Shown here: in pieces, positions 46,082 through 55,832 of the stretch
How the letters are laid out: each line of letters opens with the position of its first letter
Numbering within the stretch: position 1 is the first letter of the stretch
Assembly (NCBI RefSeq): GCF_900187975.1
Contig: NZ_FZPC01000004.1
Coordinates: 186,001-250,000, forward strand
DNA: 64,000 nucleotides
Source of the DNA: Pseudomonas delhiensis
GTDB lineage: Bacteria > Pseudomonadota > Gammaproteobacteria > Pseudomonadales > Pseudomonadaceae
Reading direction: 5' to 3'
Notes under the pieces: model-generated
What the model saw: only the letters and a program-made list of their open reading frames with translations
Database searches by the model: none
What the model was told of the DNA's origin: nothing
Translations under genes and position numbers: made by a program

Positions 46082-47090
46082 GCAGGGTCTCCCGGCTGAC
46101 GATTTCCAGCTCCTGCTCGCCTGCCTTGCGCGTCTTGAGCAGTGACAGCAGTATGCCACCAGCGAGCAGGCCGAAGGTTACCCCAAGCGACAGCACCGCG
46201 GGAACCTTGCCGATGAAGCCGTGGGCGAAGATCTTCGCGCCGATGAACACCAGCACCATGGCCAGGGCGTACTTCAGGTAGACGAAGCGGTGGATCATCG
46301 CCGCCAGCGAGAAGTACAGGGCGCGCAGGCCGAGGATGGCGAAGATGTTCGAGGTGTAGACGATGAACGGGTCCTTGGTGATGGCGAAGATCGCCGGCAC
46401 GCTGTCCACCGCGAACACCACGTCGGCCAGCTCGATCAGGATCAGCGCCAGGAACAGCGGGGTGGCGAAGCGCACCAGCCTGCCCGAGGCGTCGGGCTTG
46501 CGCACGAAGAAGTGGTGCTCGTGGAGCTGGTCGGTGACGCGGATGTGCCGGCGCAGGAAGCGCAGCACCGGGTTGTTGGCCAGGTCCGGCTCTTCCTCGT
46601 GGCGGGCGAACAGCATCTTCACGCCGCTGAACAGCAGGAAGGCGCCGAACACGTACATGATCCATTCGAATTCGCTGACCAGGGCGGCGCCCAGGCCGAT
46701 CATGATGGCGCGCATGACGATGGCGCCGAGGATGCCCCAGAACAGCACCTGGTGCTGGTAGCGGCGGGGGATGCCGAAGAAGCCGAAGATCATCGCCATG
46801 ACGAACACGTTGTCCATCGACAGCGACTGCTCCACCAGGAAGCCGGTGTAGTACTCCATGGCGCTGGTGGCGCCGAACTCGTACCAGACGAAGCCGCCGA
46901 AGGCCAGGCCGCAGCTGAAGTAGCCGGCCGAGAGCAGCAGGCTCTCGCGCACGCCGATCTCGTGGTGGTCGCGCTGCAGCACGCCCAGGTCCAGGACCAG
47001 CAGGAGGATGACGATGGCCAGGAACAGCAGCCAGAACCAGGCGGCGGTGCCGAGGAAGGGGGTATTCAGGAAATCCAATAGGGGTGCCAT
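46050..47090 (-). CDS. TerC/Alx-family integral membrane protein
   Basis: A 346-residue protein with about nine membrane segments. Family hallmarks are VEQSLSMDNVFVMAMIFGFFGIP and ELADVVFAVDSVPAIFAITKDPFIVYTSNIFAILGLR, whose acidic residues lie in the membrane. Members are linked to tellurite resistance, pH response (Alx) and manganese export. A yybP-ykoY manganese riboswitch, which precedes alx in E. coli, was not recognised in the ~200 bases upstream. Confidence 0.92.
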   Translation of the reverse strand: MAPLLDFLNTPFLGTAAWFWLLFLAIVILLLVLDLGVLQRDHHEIGVRESLLLSAGYFSCGLAFGGFVWYEFGATSAMEYYTGFLVEQSLSMDNVFVMAMIFGFFGIPRRYQHQVLFWGILGAIVMRAIMIGLGAALVSEFEWIMYVFGAFLLFSGVKMLFARHEEEPDLANNPVLRFLRRHIRVTDQLHEHHFFVRKPDASGRLVRFATPLFLALILIELADVVFAVDSVPAIFAITKDPFIVYTSNIFAILGLRALYFSLAAMIHRFVYLKYALAMVLVFIGAKIFAHGFIGKVPAVLSLGVTFGLLAGGILLSLLKTRKAGEQELEIVSRETLHAGRGEDRGH

Positions 47091-47288
47091 GCGGGCCCTC
47101 TCTTGCTGTCGTTGTCGAAAGTGACTCCGACATGGCGGTCAGCGACCGTCAGAGGGGCCCGGCGTCACGGCGGGAAAAATAGCAGAGCGCGGTCGCGAGG
47201 CAAGCGGGGGAAAGTAACAAGTTCCTACGACCATCCACGCCTTCAGGACAGTCTAGACCAGGGGGCCGGCAGCGCGGGCTGCCCTGGG

Positions 47289-48668
47289 TCAGTACACCCA
47301 GACCTCCACGCGGCGGTTCTTCACCCGGCCTTCCTGGTCGTCGTTGGCCGCCACCGGCAGGGCCGCGCCCAGCCCTTCGATGCCCTGGAACACGACCCCT
47401 TCCCTGGCCAGCTCGCGGCGCACCGCCATGGCCCGCAGCTTGGACAGCAGCTGGGCGCGGGCTGGGTCCTGGCGGGCATCGCCGAAACCGACCAGCACCG
47501 CCTTGCCGTCGAGCTTGTCGTGCTGGCGCAGGTAGGCCAGCAGGCGCTCGACGTCGCGCCGGGCCTTGTTGTCCAGGGTGGCGCTGCCCTCGCGGAAGCG
47601 GAAGTTCACCGACAGCCGCCGGGCCTCGCGGGCCAGGGCCTGGTAGGCCCCGGGCATGCCCTGGGCGGGCTGCACGCGCATGGCCTGCACGCGCTGGCCG
47701 ACGAAGCCGCTGCCGCTGACCAGGGCCTGGCCGCGGTCGCCCTGGGCGAACTGCACCAGGGCCTGGGCCCAGGGGTTGCGTTCGCTGGGCTTGATGTACA
47801 GGTACAGGCGGCGCGCCAGCGGGTAGTCCTCGGTGGCGATGCCGCCGGGGGTGGGCAGCATCGCCCGCGATTCGCCGTCGGCGATGGCCAGGGCGCGCGC
47901 CTTGAGCACCGAGGCCAGGCCGACGAAGCCGATGCCCTGCGGGTCCGCGGCGACCTGGGCGGAGAGCGCGTCGCTGGACTCGAAGCGCTGGGCGGAGGCG
48001 GCCAGGGGCTTGCCGTGGCTGGCCAGGACCAGCTCCCTGAAGGTATCGAAGGTGCCGGAGTTGTCGTCGCGGGCGTACAGGTGGATGGCGCCGCCGCGGC
48101 CGCCGAGTTCCTCCCAGGTCTTCACCTCGCCGGCGAAGACCTGGGCCAGCTGGTCGGTGGTCAGCTCGCGCAGGGGGTTGTCCGGGTGGACCACGATGGC
48201 CAGGCCGTCGATGCCGATCACCTGCTCGGCCGTGGCGCTGCGCAGGTTGCCCGAGGCGGACAGGGCCACGGCCTCGGCGTCCTTGATCGGCCGCGAGGCG
48301 GCGGCGATCTCGGCGCTGCCGTCCTTCAGCGCGGCGAAGCCGGTGCTGGAGCCATGGGCGGCCACCGTCACCACGACGTCGTGGCCCTGGATATCGCGGG
48401 CGCGGACCCGCGTCTCGTTCTGCGCCTGGCCGGGTTCGGCGAGAATGGCCTTGTAGCCCTGTTCCAGCAGCAGCCCCTTGACCAGTTCCGGCAGCAGGTG
48501 CGCGCCTATGGTGTTGGAGCCCTGGATGTGCAGCACCGGCTGGCCATCCTGGGAGGCGGGCAGCGCGGCGAAGGCGTGCCAGGGCAGGGCGTAGCAGACG
48601 AAGGCGATGACCAGCCAGGCGAGGGTGACCGGCCAGGCGTCCTTGTCGTGGCGCGTGAAGTGCGGCAT
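47289..48668 (-). CDS. PstS-like phosphate-binding domain fused to OmpA-like domain
   Basis: A 459-residue protein; the ATG at 48668 (MPHFTRHDKDAW) is preferred to an upstream in-frame TTG. The N-terminal hydrophobic segment (VTLAWLVIAFVCYALPWHAFA) is a signal peptide or anchor. Residues ~35-310 match periplasmic phosphate-binding proteins: VLHIQGSNTIGAHLLPELVKG, AHGSSTGFAALKDGSAEIAAASRPI, DDNSGTFDTFRELVL and IGFVGLASV. The last ~115 residues are OmpA-like (NFRFREGSATLDNKARRDVERLLAYL, GRVKNRRVEVWVY). The combination suggests a peptidoglycan-anchored anion sensor or binder. No pst genes are adjacent. Confidence 0.85.
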   Translation of the reverse strand: MPHFTRHDKDAWPVTLAWLVIAFVCYALPWHAFAALPASQDGQPVLHIQGSNTIGAHLLPELVKGLLLEQGYKAILAEPGQAQNETRVRARDIQGHDVVVTVAAHGSSTGFAALKDGSAEIAAASRPIKDAEAVALSASGNLRSATAEQVIGIDGLAIVVHPDNPLRELTTDQLAQVFAGEVKTWEELGGRGGAIHLYARDDNSGTFDTFRELVLASHGKPLAASAQRFESSDALSAQVAADPQGIGFVGLASVLKARALAIADGESRAMLPTPGGIATEDYPLARRLYLYIKPSERNPWAQALVQFAQGDRGQALVSGSGFVGQRVQAMRVQPAQGMPGAYQALAREARRLSVNFRFREGSATLDNKARRDVERLLAYLRQHDKLDGKAVLVGFGDARQDPARAQLLSKLRAMAVRRELAREGVVFQGIEGLGAALPVAANDDQEGRVKNRRVEVWVY

Positions 48669-48820
48669 CGGTGGTTCCAGGGCAGTTGCGGACGAGGCCG
48701 GGAGCATAGGCCGGCGAGGTTTCAGTGCGGTGACGCCGGGCCCCGCCGCCCTGGCCGTTGGCTATAGTCATTCAACAGCGGGCAGCCGGACGGCCGCCGA
48801 CCCACCTCGCCAGGAGCGCC

Positions 48821-51800
48821 ATGGACCTCGCACGCGGCCTCATCCTCTGCTGTGCCCTGCTGCTGGGTGGAGCGCCGGCCCTGGCCGCCGAGCAGCCGCC
48901 GCAGCCGCTGACGCTGTCCGGCTACAGCGCGCACATGCCCGACAGCTGGCTGAGCCCCGCCGAGCGGGCCTGGCTGACGCAGCGCGGCCCGCTGCGGGTG
49001 GGCGTGGCGCTGAACGACCGGCCGCCGCTGCAGATCGTCGGCGGCGGGCGCCTGGAAGGCGTCAGCGCCGACTACCTGGGGCTGCTGGCCGGCGGCTACC
49101 AGCGCGTCTACGCCTACCCCTCGCGGGAGGCGGCGCTGGAGGCGCTGCGCAAGGGCGAGATCGACCTGGTAGGCGGCGGCACCGCCAGCGAGGCCGAGGC
49201 CCGCGGCCTGCTGCGCAGCCGCGCCTACCTGCAGGACCAGCCGGTGCTGGTCAGCGACGAGGCGCGCCCCTTCGACGCCGGCCGGCCGGGCACCACCCTG
49301 GCGCTGGTGGCCGACTACCTGCGCCTGCCCCAGGTGCAGGCGGCCTACCCGAACAGCCGCATCCTGCTCTTCGCCTCGCCGCTGCGGGCCCTGGAGGCGC
49401 TGAGCCTGGGCAACGTCGACGGCATGCTCGGCGACGCGCTGTCGGTGCACTACCTGATCAACATGAACTACCTGTTCAACCTGCGCATCGACAACTTCGC
49501 GCCGCTGGAGAGCGCCGGCTTCGGCTTCCTCCTGGGGCCCACCGGGGAACGCCTGCTGGGCCTGGTGGACCGCGGCCTGGCGCGCATCGACGTGCAGCGC
49601 AACGAGGAGATCCTGCGCCGCTGGAGCGCCGGCGAGCGCCTGCGCCTGGGTGGCCAGCGGGTGGTGCTGACGCCGCGGGAGAACCGCTGGCTGGCAGCCC
49701 ACCCGCAGGTGCCGGTGGTGCTCAACCGGCACAGCGGCTCGCTGGCCCAGGCCGACGCCGCCGGCCGCGTCAGCGGCATCGCCCGCGACTACCTGGACCT
49801 GCTGGGCCGGCGCTCCGGGCTGCATTTCACCTACGCCGCGGTGGACGACTACGCCGACGTGTTCGCCGAGCTGCAGGCCCGCCGCGCCTGGCTGACGCCG
49901 GTGGTGGTGCCCAATACCGAGGGGCTGACGCTGCTGCCGCCCTACCTGCGCGCCACCATGATCCTGGTGACGCGCAAGGGCGAGGAGGGCGTGCACGACC
50001 TCGGCGACCTGGCCGGCAAGCGGGTGTCCGTCGCCGTCGGCCCCTACCTCAACCGCGCGCTGGCCGAGCGCTACCCCGAGGTCCGCCTGGCGTCGTCGAG
50101 CAACCAGCGCAGCGCCCTGCGCGACGTGGCCGAGCAGCGCAGCGACGCCGCCGTCGGCACCCTGTTCAGCGCCCGGGCGCTGATCGCCGGCGAGTTCAAG
50201 GACAGCCTCAAGGTCGCCGGCATACTCGAGGACCTGAGCACCCCCTTCGGCATCGGCGTGCTGCCGGACCAGCCGGAGCTCTACGCCATCCTGGAGAAGG
50301 CCCAGCTGTCGGTGGACCCGGAGGAGGTGGCCGAACTGGTGCGGCGCTGGGAACCGCGCCTGGCGGCCAGCGGCGGCGACTTCTGGAGCCGCTACCGCGA
50401 GGCGATCCTCGCCGGCCTCGCGGTGGCCACGGCGCTGGTGGCGCTGTCGCTGGTCTGGGGCTTCTACCTCAACCGCCAGGTGCTGCGCACGCGGCGCGCC
50501 GAGCAGCGCCTGGGCGAGCAGCTGGGCCTGCTCAACGAGTTGATCGAGGCCTTGCCCAACCCGGTCTACCGACTCGACCGCGAGGGCCACCTGGACCACT
50601 GCAACCAGGCCCTGCTGCGCCTGTTCGACGCGCGCCTGGCGGATTGCCGGGGCAAGGCCATCGGCGAGCTGGACTGGTTCCCCGAGGAGGAGGCCGAGCG
50701 CCTGATGCAGACGCACCGGCGGCAGGTGGCCGACGGCCAGATGCCGGTGCCGGGCGACTACGTGCTGCGCCTGCGCGACGGCGAGCACTACGTCTACCAC
50801 TGGGCGGTGGCCCAGCGCGACGAGGCGGGGACCATCCAGGGCGTGATCGGCGGCTGGATCGACCTGACCGAGCGCCAGCAACTGGTGAACCAGCTGGAGG
50901 GCGAGCGGCAGCGCGCGGACCAGGCCAGCGCCGCCAAGAGCCAGTTCCTCTCGACCATGAGCCACGAGATCCGCACGCCGATGAACGCCATCGTCGGGCT
51001 GCAGGAGCTGGTGCTGGAAAAGGCCCGCGGGGGCGTGCTCGACCGCGAGGCGCTGGAGGTGGCGCAGGACGCCGCGCGGGCCCTGCTGATGCTGATCGGC
51101 AACGTGCTGGACATGGCGCGCATCGAGTCCGGGCGCATCGACTCGACGCCGCAGCCGGCGTTGCTGCGCCGCGAGATCGAGGGCGCGGTGGCGCTGTTCG
51201 CCGGCCTGGCCACGCAGAAGGGCCTGGGCCTGGACCTGGAGACCGAGGGCGAGCTGGACCACTGGGTGCTGCTGGATGCGCTGCGCTTCAAGCAGGTGCT
51301 GTTCAACCTGCTGAACAACGCGGTGAAGTTCACCGAGCACGGCGGCGTCCGCGTGCGGGCCGGCGCCTGGCGGCAGGGCGAGCGCCTGGAGCTGCGGGTG
51401 GAGGTGATCGACAGCGGCATCGGCATTTCCGCCGAGGACCAGGCCCGGCTGTTCCAGCCCTTCGCCCAGGCGCGGCAGCCGGCGCGCCAGGCCGGCAGCG
51501 GGCTGGGCCTGCACATCAGCCGCCACCTGGCGCAGCTGATGGGCGGCGACATCGGCCTGCGCAGCACGCCCGGCGAGGGTTCCTGCTTCAGCCTGCGCCT
51601 GCCGCTGGTGCTCACCGCGGCGCCGGAGCAGGCGCCCCGCCACGGCTCGCCCCAGGCCGGCGGGCAGGGGCTGCGGGTGCTGGCGGTGGACGACCACCCG
51701 GCCAACCGCATGGTGTTCCGCCAGCAGCTGGCGCACCTGGGCCACAGCGCCACCCTGGCGGCCGGCGGCGAGGAGGGCTGGCTGGCCTGGCTGGCGGGCG

Positions 51801-52408
51801 ACTTCGATGCAGTGGTCAGCGACTGCCGGATGCCCGGCGTCGACGGCTACGAGCTGAGCCGGCGCATCCGCGCCCATGAGCGCCAGGAAGGGCGCAGGCG
51901 GTGCCGGGTGATCGGCGCCACGGCCAATGCCCAGGAGGAAGAAGTACAGCGTTGCCTGGACGCCGGCATGGACCAGGTGCTGTTCAAGCCGCTGACCCTC
52001 GAAGTGCTGGCCCAGGCGCTGGCCGGCGCCCAGGGCGTGGCGCCGGCCGGGCCGGCCGAGGAGCCGGCGGCCTTCGACCTGGGCGGCCTGTTCGGCCCAC
52101 AGCCGCTGGAGAGCGAGGCGGCGCGGGAGTTCGTGCGCACCCTGGCGCAGACCAACGCCCGCGACATCGAGCAGATGCACCAGGCCTGGCGCAACGGTGA
52201 GCGCAAGGCCCTGGGCGACCTGGCCCACCGCCTGGCCGGCGCCGCGGCGATCATCGGCGCCGCCGAGGCGGAAGGGCATTGCCGCGCCCTGCAGCGGATC
52301 TGCGAAGGCGACGGCGAAGGGCTGGAGGCGCGCCTGGGCCAGGCCGACGCGGCGCTGGCCGGACTGCAGCGCGCGCTGGCCGAGTGGCTGGCGCGCGCCG
52401 GCGGCTGA
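48821..52408 (+). CDS. BvgS/EvgS-type hybrid sensor histidine kinase
   Basis: A 1195-residue protein; the ATG at 48821 follows CAGGAG and opens a signal peptide (ARGLILCCALLLGGAPALA). Two periplasmic solute-binding domains (~45-265, ~285-525), a membrane segment near 530-552, a PAS domain (~565-690), HisKA with His715 (MSHEIRTPMNAIVG), HATPase (NLLNNAVKFTEHG, DSGIGI, GSGLGLHIS), a receiver with Asp1001 (VVSDCRMPGVDGYEL) and a C-terminal Hpt with His1136 (LAHRLAGAAAIIGA). All phosphorelay residues are present. No response regulator gene lies next to it, so its partner is elsewhere. Ends immediately against the convergent xthA stop. Confidence 0.93.
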   Translation: MDLARGLILCCALLLGGAPALAAEQPPQPLTLSGYSAHMPDSWLSPAERAWLTQRGPLRVGVALNDRPPLQIVGGGRLEGVSADYLGLLAGGYQRVYAYPSREAALEALRKGEIDLVGGGTASEAEARGLLRSRAYLQDQPVLVSDEARPFDAGRPGTTLALVADYLRLPQVQAAYPNSRILLFASPLRALEALSLGNVDGMLGDALSVHYLINMNYLFNLRIDNFAPLESAGFGFLLGPTGERLLGLVDRGLARIDVQRNEEILRRWSAGERLRLGGQRVVLTPRENRWLAAHPQVPVVLNRHSGSLAQADAAGRVSGIARDYLDLLGRRSGLHFTYAAVDDYADVFAELQARRAWLTPVVVPNTEGLTLLPPYLRATMILVTRKGEEGVHDLGDLAGKRVSVAVGPYLNRALAERYPEVRLASSSNQRSALRDVAEQRSDAAVGTLFSARALIAGEFKDSLKVAGILEDLSTPFGIGVLPDQPELYAILEKAQLSVDPEEVAELVRRWEPRLAASGGDFWSRYREAILAGLAVATALVALSLVWGFYLNRQVLRTRRAEQRLGEQLGLLNELIEALPNPVYRLDREGHLDHCNQALLRLFDARLADCRGKAIGELDWFPEEEAERLMQTHRRQVADGQMPVPGDYVLRLRDGEHYVYHWAVAQRDEAGTIQGVIGGWIDLTERQQLVNQLEGERQRADQASAAKSQFLSTMSHEIRTPMNAIVGLQELVLEKARGGVLDREALEVAQDAARALLMLIGNVLDMARIESGRIDSTPQPALLRREIEGAVALFAGLATQKGLGLDLETEGELDHWVLLDALRFKQVLFNLLNNAVKFTEHGGVRVRAGAWRQGERLELRVEVIDSGIGISAEDQARLFQPFAQARQPARQAGSGLGLHISRHLAQLMGGDIGLRSTPGEGSCFSLRLPLVLTAAPEQAPRHGSPQAGGQGLRVLAVDDHPANRMVFRQQLAHLGHSATLAAGGEEGWLAWLAGDFDAVVSDCRMPGVDGYELSRRIRAHERQEGRRRCRVIGATANAQEEEVQRCLDAGMDQVLFKPLTLEVLAQALAGAQGVAPAGPAEEPAAFDLGGLFGPQPLESEAAREFVRTLAQTNARDIEQMHQAWRNGERKALGDLAHRLAGAAAIIGAAEAEGHCRALQRICEGDGEGLEARLGQADAALAGLQRALAEWLARAGG

Positions 52409-53221
52409 TCAGCTCAGCTTGAGCCAGATGGGCGCGTGGTCGGAGGGTTTTTCCATGCCGCGGATCTGGTAGTCGATGCCGGCATCGGCCAGGCGCGGGC
52501 GCAGCGCCTCGGAGGCGAGGATGACGTCGATGCGCAGGCCGCGCTTGGGCTCGTCCTCGAAGCCGCGGCTGCGGTAGTCGAACCAGCTGAAGCGGTCGTC
52601 CACCTGCGGGTGCAGCTGGCGGAAGCTATCCACCAGGCCCCAGGCCTTGAGCTTGCCGAGCCACTCGCGCTCCTCGGGGAGGAAGCTGCACTTGCCGGTG
52701 CGCAGCCAGCGCTTGCGGTTCTCCTCGCCGATGCCGATGTCGCAGTCTTCCGGCGAGATGTTGATGTCGCCCATGATCACCAGGCGCTGGTCGGGCTTGA
52801 ACTGGTTCTCCAGCAGGTGCTGCAGGTCGGCGTAGAAGCGCTGCTTGGCCGGGAACTTCACCGGGTGGTCGCGGCTTTCGCCCTGGGGGAAGTAGCCGTT
52901 CATCACGGTGATCGGCTGGCCGTCGGCGTCGGCGAAGGTGCCCCAGATGAAGCGGCGCTGGGCGTCCTCGCCGTCGTTGGGGAAGCCGTAGCGGATCTCC
53001 AGCGGCGCCTGGCGCGAGAGCAGGGCCACGCCGTAGTGGCCCTTCTGGCCGTGGTAGTGCACCTGGTAGCCCAGGGCCTCGATCTCTTCGCGGGGGAACT
53101 GGTCGTCGGCGACCTTGGTTTCCTGCAGGCCGATGACGTCGGGCTGGTGCGCCTCGACGATCGCCTTGAGTTGGGCGGGGCGGGCACGCAAGCCATTGAT
53201 ATTGAAAGAGACGATTTTCAT
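52409..53221 (-). CDS. xthA: Exodeoxyribonuclease III
   Basis: A 270-residue AP endonuclease / 3'-5' exonuclease of base excision repair, the normal family length. Start [30 protein letters not shown] (metal Glu), [13 protein letters not shown] (Asp and Asn of the active site), RIDVILAS and the C-terminal [10 protein letters not shown] (catalytic His). The stop codon directly abuts the stop of the kinase gene with no space, so the two transcripts must overlap at their 3' ends. Confidence 0.96.
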   Translation of the reverse strand: MKIVSFNINGLRARPAQLKAIVEAHQPDVIGLQETKVADDQFPREEIEALGYQVHYHGQKGHYGVALLSRQAPLEIRYGFPNDGEDAQRRFIWGTFADADGQPITVMNGYFPQGESRDHPVKFPAKQRFYADLQHLLENQFKPDQRLVIMGDINISPEDCDIGIGEENRKRWLRTGKCSFLPEEREWLGKLKAWGLVDSFRQLHPQVDDRFSWFDYRSRGFEDEPKRGLRIDVILASEALRPRLADAGIDYQIRGMEKPSDHAPIWLKLS

Positions 53222-53371
53222 CCGCGGCGTCCTGGGCAAAGTGACGATGCTAGCCGCTGGCGCCGGCAGCGGCAAATGCCGCAGCGGCCCGCAGCTGGCT
53301 GCTGGCGGTGCGGGCGCGGCGCTGCTAGGGTTCGGCTCTGGGCCCGCAACAGTATAAGAAGAGGTGTCCGC

Positions 53372-54019
53372 ATGCCTGAGACGCTCGCCGAAGTCCGCAT
53401 CCTGGGTGATTCCTATGCCCGGGAGATCCGCTCGCTGCTCTACCACGCCTACCGCCACGAGCCGACCTTCGCCTACCTGTTCGAAAGCGACCGCCCCGGC
53501 TTCGACCAGCGGGTGCGCGCCACCGTGCGCGAGCTGACCAACCGGCACCTGTCCGAGGACCTGCCGGTGCTCGGCCTGGTGATCGACGAGCGTCTGGTCG
53601 CAGTGGCGCTGATCGCGCCGCCGCAACGCCGCCTGGACATCACCGACAGCTGGGCCTGGCGCATGCGCATGCTGCTCACCACCGGCTTCCGCTGCACGCG
53701 GCGCTACCTGGGCTACCACGAGGCGGTGCTCGGCTGCCTGCCGCCAGGGCCCTACCACGTGCTGCCGCTGCTGGGCGTGCACCCGGAATTCCAGGGCCGC
53801 CACCTCGGCGAACAGCTGCTCGACGCCCTGCATGCCTGGTGCGCCGAGGACGCGAATTCCCAGGGCCTGGTGCTGGACACCGGCAACGCCCGCTACCTGG
53901 ATTTCTACCGCCGCCACGGCTACGAGGAGGTGGGCGAGGTGGCCCTGGGGCCGATCCGCGAACACGTGCTGTTCCACCCCAACCCGCAACCGGAATCGCG
54001 CCTGGCCCGCGAGGGCTGA
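53372..54019 (+). CDS. GNAT-family N-acetyltransferase
   Basis: A 215-residue acyltransferase. The ATG at 53372 is preceded by GAAGAGG. The acetyl-CoA loop lies in [26 protein letters not shown] (Q-x-x-G/H-x-G/L region), followed by [24 protein letters not shown], a typical GNAT end. The substrate is unknown. It lies between divergent xthA and the tam genes, the same order as in P. aeruginosa. Confidence 0.88.
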   Translation: MPETLAEVRILGDSYAREIRSLLYHAYRHEPTFAYLFESDRPGFDQRVRATVRELTNRHLSEDLPVLGLVIDERLVAVALIAPPQRRLDITDSWAWRMRMLLTTGFRCTRRYLGYHEAVLGCLPPGPYHVLPLLGVHPEFQGRHLGEQLLDALHAWCAEDANSQGLVLDTGNARYLDFYRRHGYEEVGEVALGPIREHVLFHPNPQPESRLAREG

Positions 54020-54101
54020 TAGCCCCTCGCCATCGCGCAAAGCCGCGGCGCAGGGGCCGCGGCGCTGGATTGTCACGGCCATCGTGCTAGCATCTCGCGC
54101 C

Positions 54102-55832
54102 ATGAGACTCCAAGGAACGATTCGGCTAGCGCTGATGGGCCTGCTGTGCTGGATCGGCGCGGCAGTGGCAGCGGAAAGCCAGCTCGACGTACGTATCGAC
54201 CCCGCCAACTCTGCGCTCAAGGCCAATATCGAGGCCTATGTGGGCAGCGTGGAAGGGCGCGACGAAACCGCCCTGCGACGCCTGCGCCGCACGGTCCAGC
54301 AGCAGGCCGTGCAGGCCGCCCAGGCGCTGGGCTACTACCAGGCGCGCATCCGCGCGCGGGTGCGCGGCGACGACAAGAACCCGCGCCTGCGCATCGACGT
54401 CTCGCCCGGCGAGCCGGTGAAGCTGCGCACGGTCAACATCCGCATCGAGGGCCCGGCGGCGCAGCTGAAAAGCTTCCGCACTCCCGCCGGCGATGGCCTC
54501 AAGCCCGGCGCGCAGCTCAACCACGGCACCTACGAGGACGCCAAGCGGCTGATCCAGAACCAGGCCTCGCGCTTCGGCTTCTTCCGCGGCCAGTTCACCC
54601 GCCAGCAACTGCGCGTCGACCCCGAGGCCGGGGTGGCCGACATCGAGCTGGTGTACGCCAGCGGCCCGCGCTACGCCCTGGGCGCGGTCAGCTTCAGCGG
54701 CGACTTCCCCTTCGACGAGGAACTGCTGCGGCGCATGGTGCCCTTCCAGCAGGGCGAGGCCTACGACTCCGAACTCATCGCCGACCTCAACCAGGCCCTG
54801 CAGTCCAGCGGCTACTTCGACGGCGTGCGCGTCGACGCATCGCCCCTGCAGGCCAAGGGCGAGAGCATTCCGGTGGCGGTCCACCTGACCGCCCGCAAGC
54901 CGCGTTCCCTGGGCGTCGGCCTGGGCTTCTCCACCGACGTGGGGCCGCGCGCCAAGTTCAGCTGGACGCGCCACTGGGTCAACCCCCAGGGCCACAGCCT
55001 GGGCACCGAGGCCGAAGTCTCGGGGCCGCGGCAGAACGTCGGCGCCTGGTACGAGGTGCCGCTGGACCCGCCGCTGACCGACAAGCTGCGCTTCACCACC
55101 GGCTACCAGAACGAAGACCTGGTGGACACCGAGAGCAAGCAGTTCACCCTCGGCGGCGAATGGCTGCGCAAGCTGCCCAGCGGCTGGCAGCGTTCCTTCT
55201 CCCTGGGCTGGCTGCACGAGGAATACCTGCTGGGCGACGACTCGGGCAACAGCAGCTTCCTCATGCCCGGCTTCGGCTATTCCATCCTGCAGGCCGACAA
55301 CAAGGTCGACCCCCACCAGGGCTACCGCCTGCAGCTGGAGACCAAGGTGGCCAAGGAGGGCCTGCTGGCCGACGCCGACCTGGCCCACGTCAGCGCCATG
55401 GCAAAGGGGTTGACCACCTTCGCCGGCGGCCACCGCCTGCTCGGCCGCGCCCAGGTCGGCTTCATCGCCACCAACGACTATTCGAGCATCCCGCCGTCGC
55501 TGCGCTTCTTCGCCGGCGGCGACCAGAGCGTGCGCGGCTACGACTACCAGACGCTGTCGCCGAAGAACTCCCAGGGCGACCGCATCGGCGGGCGCTACAT
55601 GGTCGCCGGCAGCGTCGAGTACCAGTACCCGCTGGCCGAAAAATGGCGCCTGGCGACCTTCATCGACCAGGGCAACTCCTTCAACTCGCTGGACTTCCCC
55701 TCGATCAAGACCGGCGTCGGTTTCGGCATCCGCTGGGTGTCGCCGGTGGGGCCGCTGCGCCTGGACCTGGCCGACGGCCTGGACGAGGGCGGCGGCTGGC
55801 GCATCCACTTCTCCATGGGGCCCGAGCTGTGA
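54102..55832 (+). CDS. tamA: TamA, Omp85-family assembly factor
   Basis: A 576-residue outer membrane protein; the ATG at 54102 opens a signal peptide ([24 protein letters not shown]). Three POTRA domains (~25-250, e.g. [13 protein letters not shown] and [27 protein letters not shown]) precede a 16-strand barrel with the Omp85 motifs [15 protein letters not shown] (VRGY) and [19 protein letters not shown]. It works with TamB, encoded next, in delivery of autotransporters or phospholipids across the envelope. The stop overlaps the tamB start. Confidence 0.94.
   Translation: MRLQGTIRLALMGLLCWIGAAVAAESQLDVRIDPANSALKANIEAYVGSVEGRDETALRRLRRTVQQQAVQAAQALGYYQARIRARVRGDDKNPRLRIDVSPGEPVKLRTVNIRIEGPAAQLKSFRTPAGDGLKPGAQLNHGTYEDAKRLIQNQASRFGFFRGQFTRQQLRVDPEAGVADIELVYASGPRYALGAVSFSGDFPFDEELLRRMVPFQQGEAYDSELIADLNQALQSSGYFDGVRVDASPLQAKGESIPVAVHLTARKPRSLGVGLGFSTDVGPRAKFSWTRHWVNPQGHSLGTEAEVSGPRQNVGAWYEVPLDPPLTDKLRFTTGYQNEDLVDTESKQFTLGGEWLRKLPSGWQRSFSLGWLHEEYLLGDDSGNSSFLMPGFGYSILQADNKVDPHQGYRLQLETKVAKEGLLADADLAHVSAMAKGLTTFAGGHRLLGRAQVGFIATNDYSSIPPSLRFFAGGDQSVRGYDYQTLSPKNSQGDRIGGRYMVAGSVEYQYPLAEKWRLATFIDQGNSFNSLDFPSIKTGVGFGIRWVSPVGPLRLDLADGLDEGGGWRIHFSMGPEL

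Noticed and set aside
47091-47288. Manganese riboswitch before the TerC gene
   Set aside because: The yybP-ykoY core sequences and paired loops could not be found by eye.
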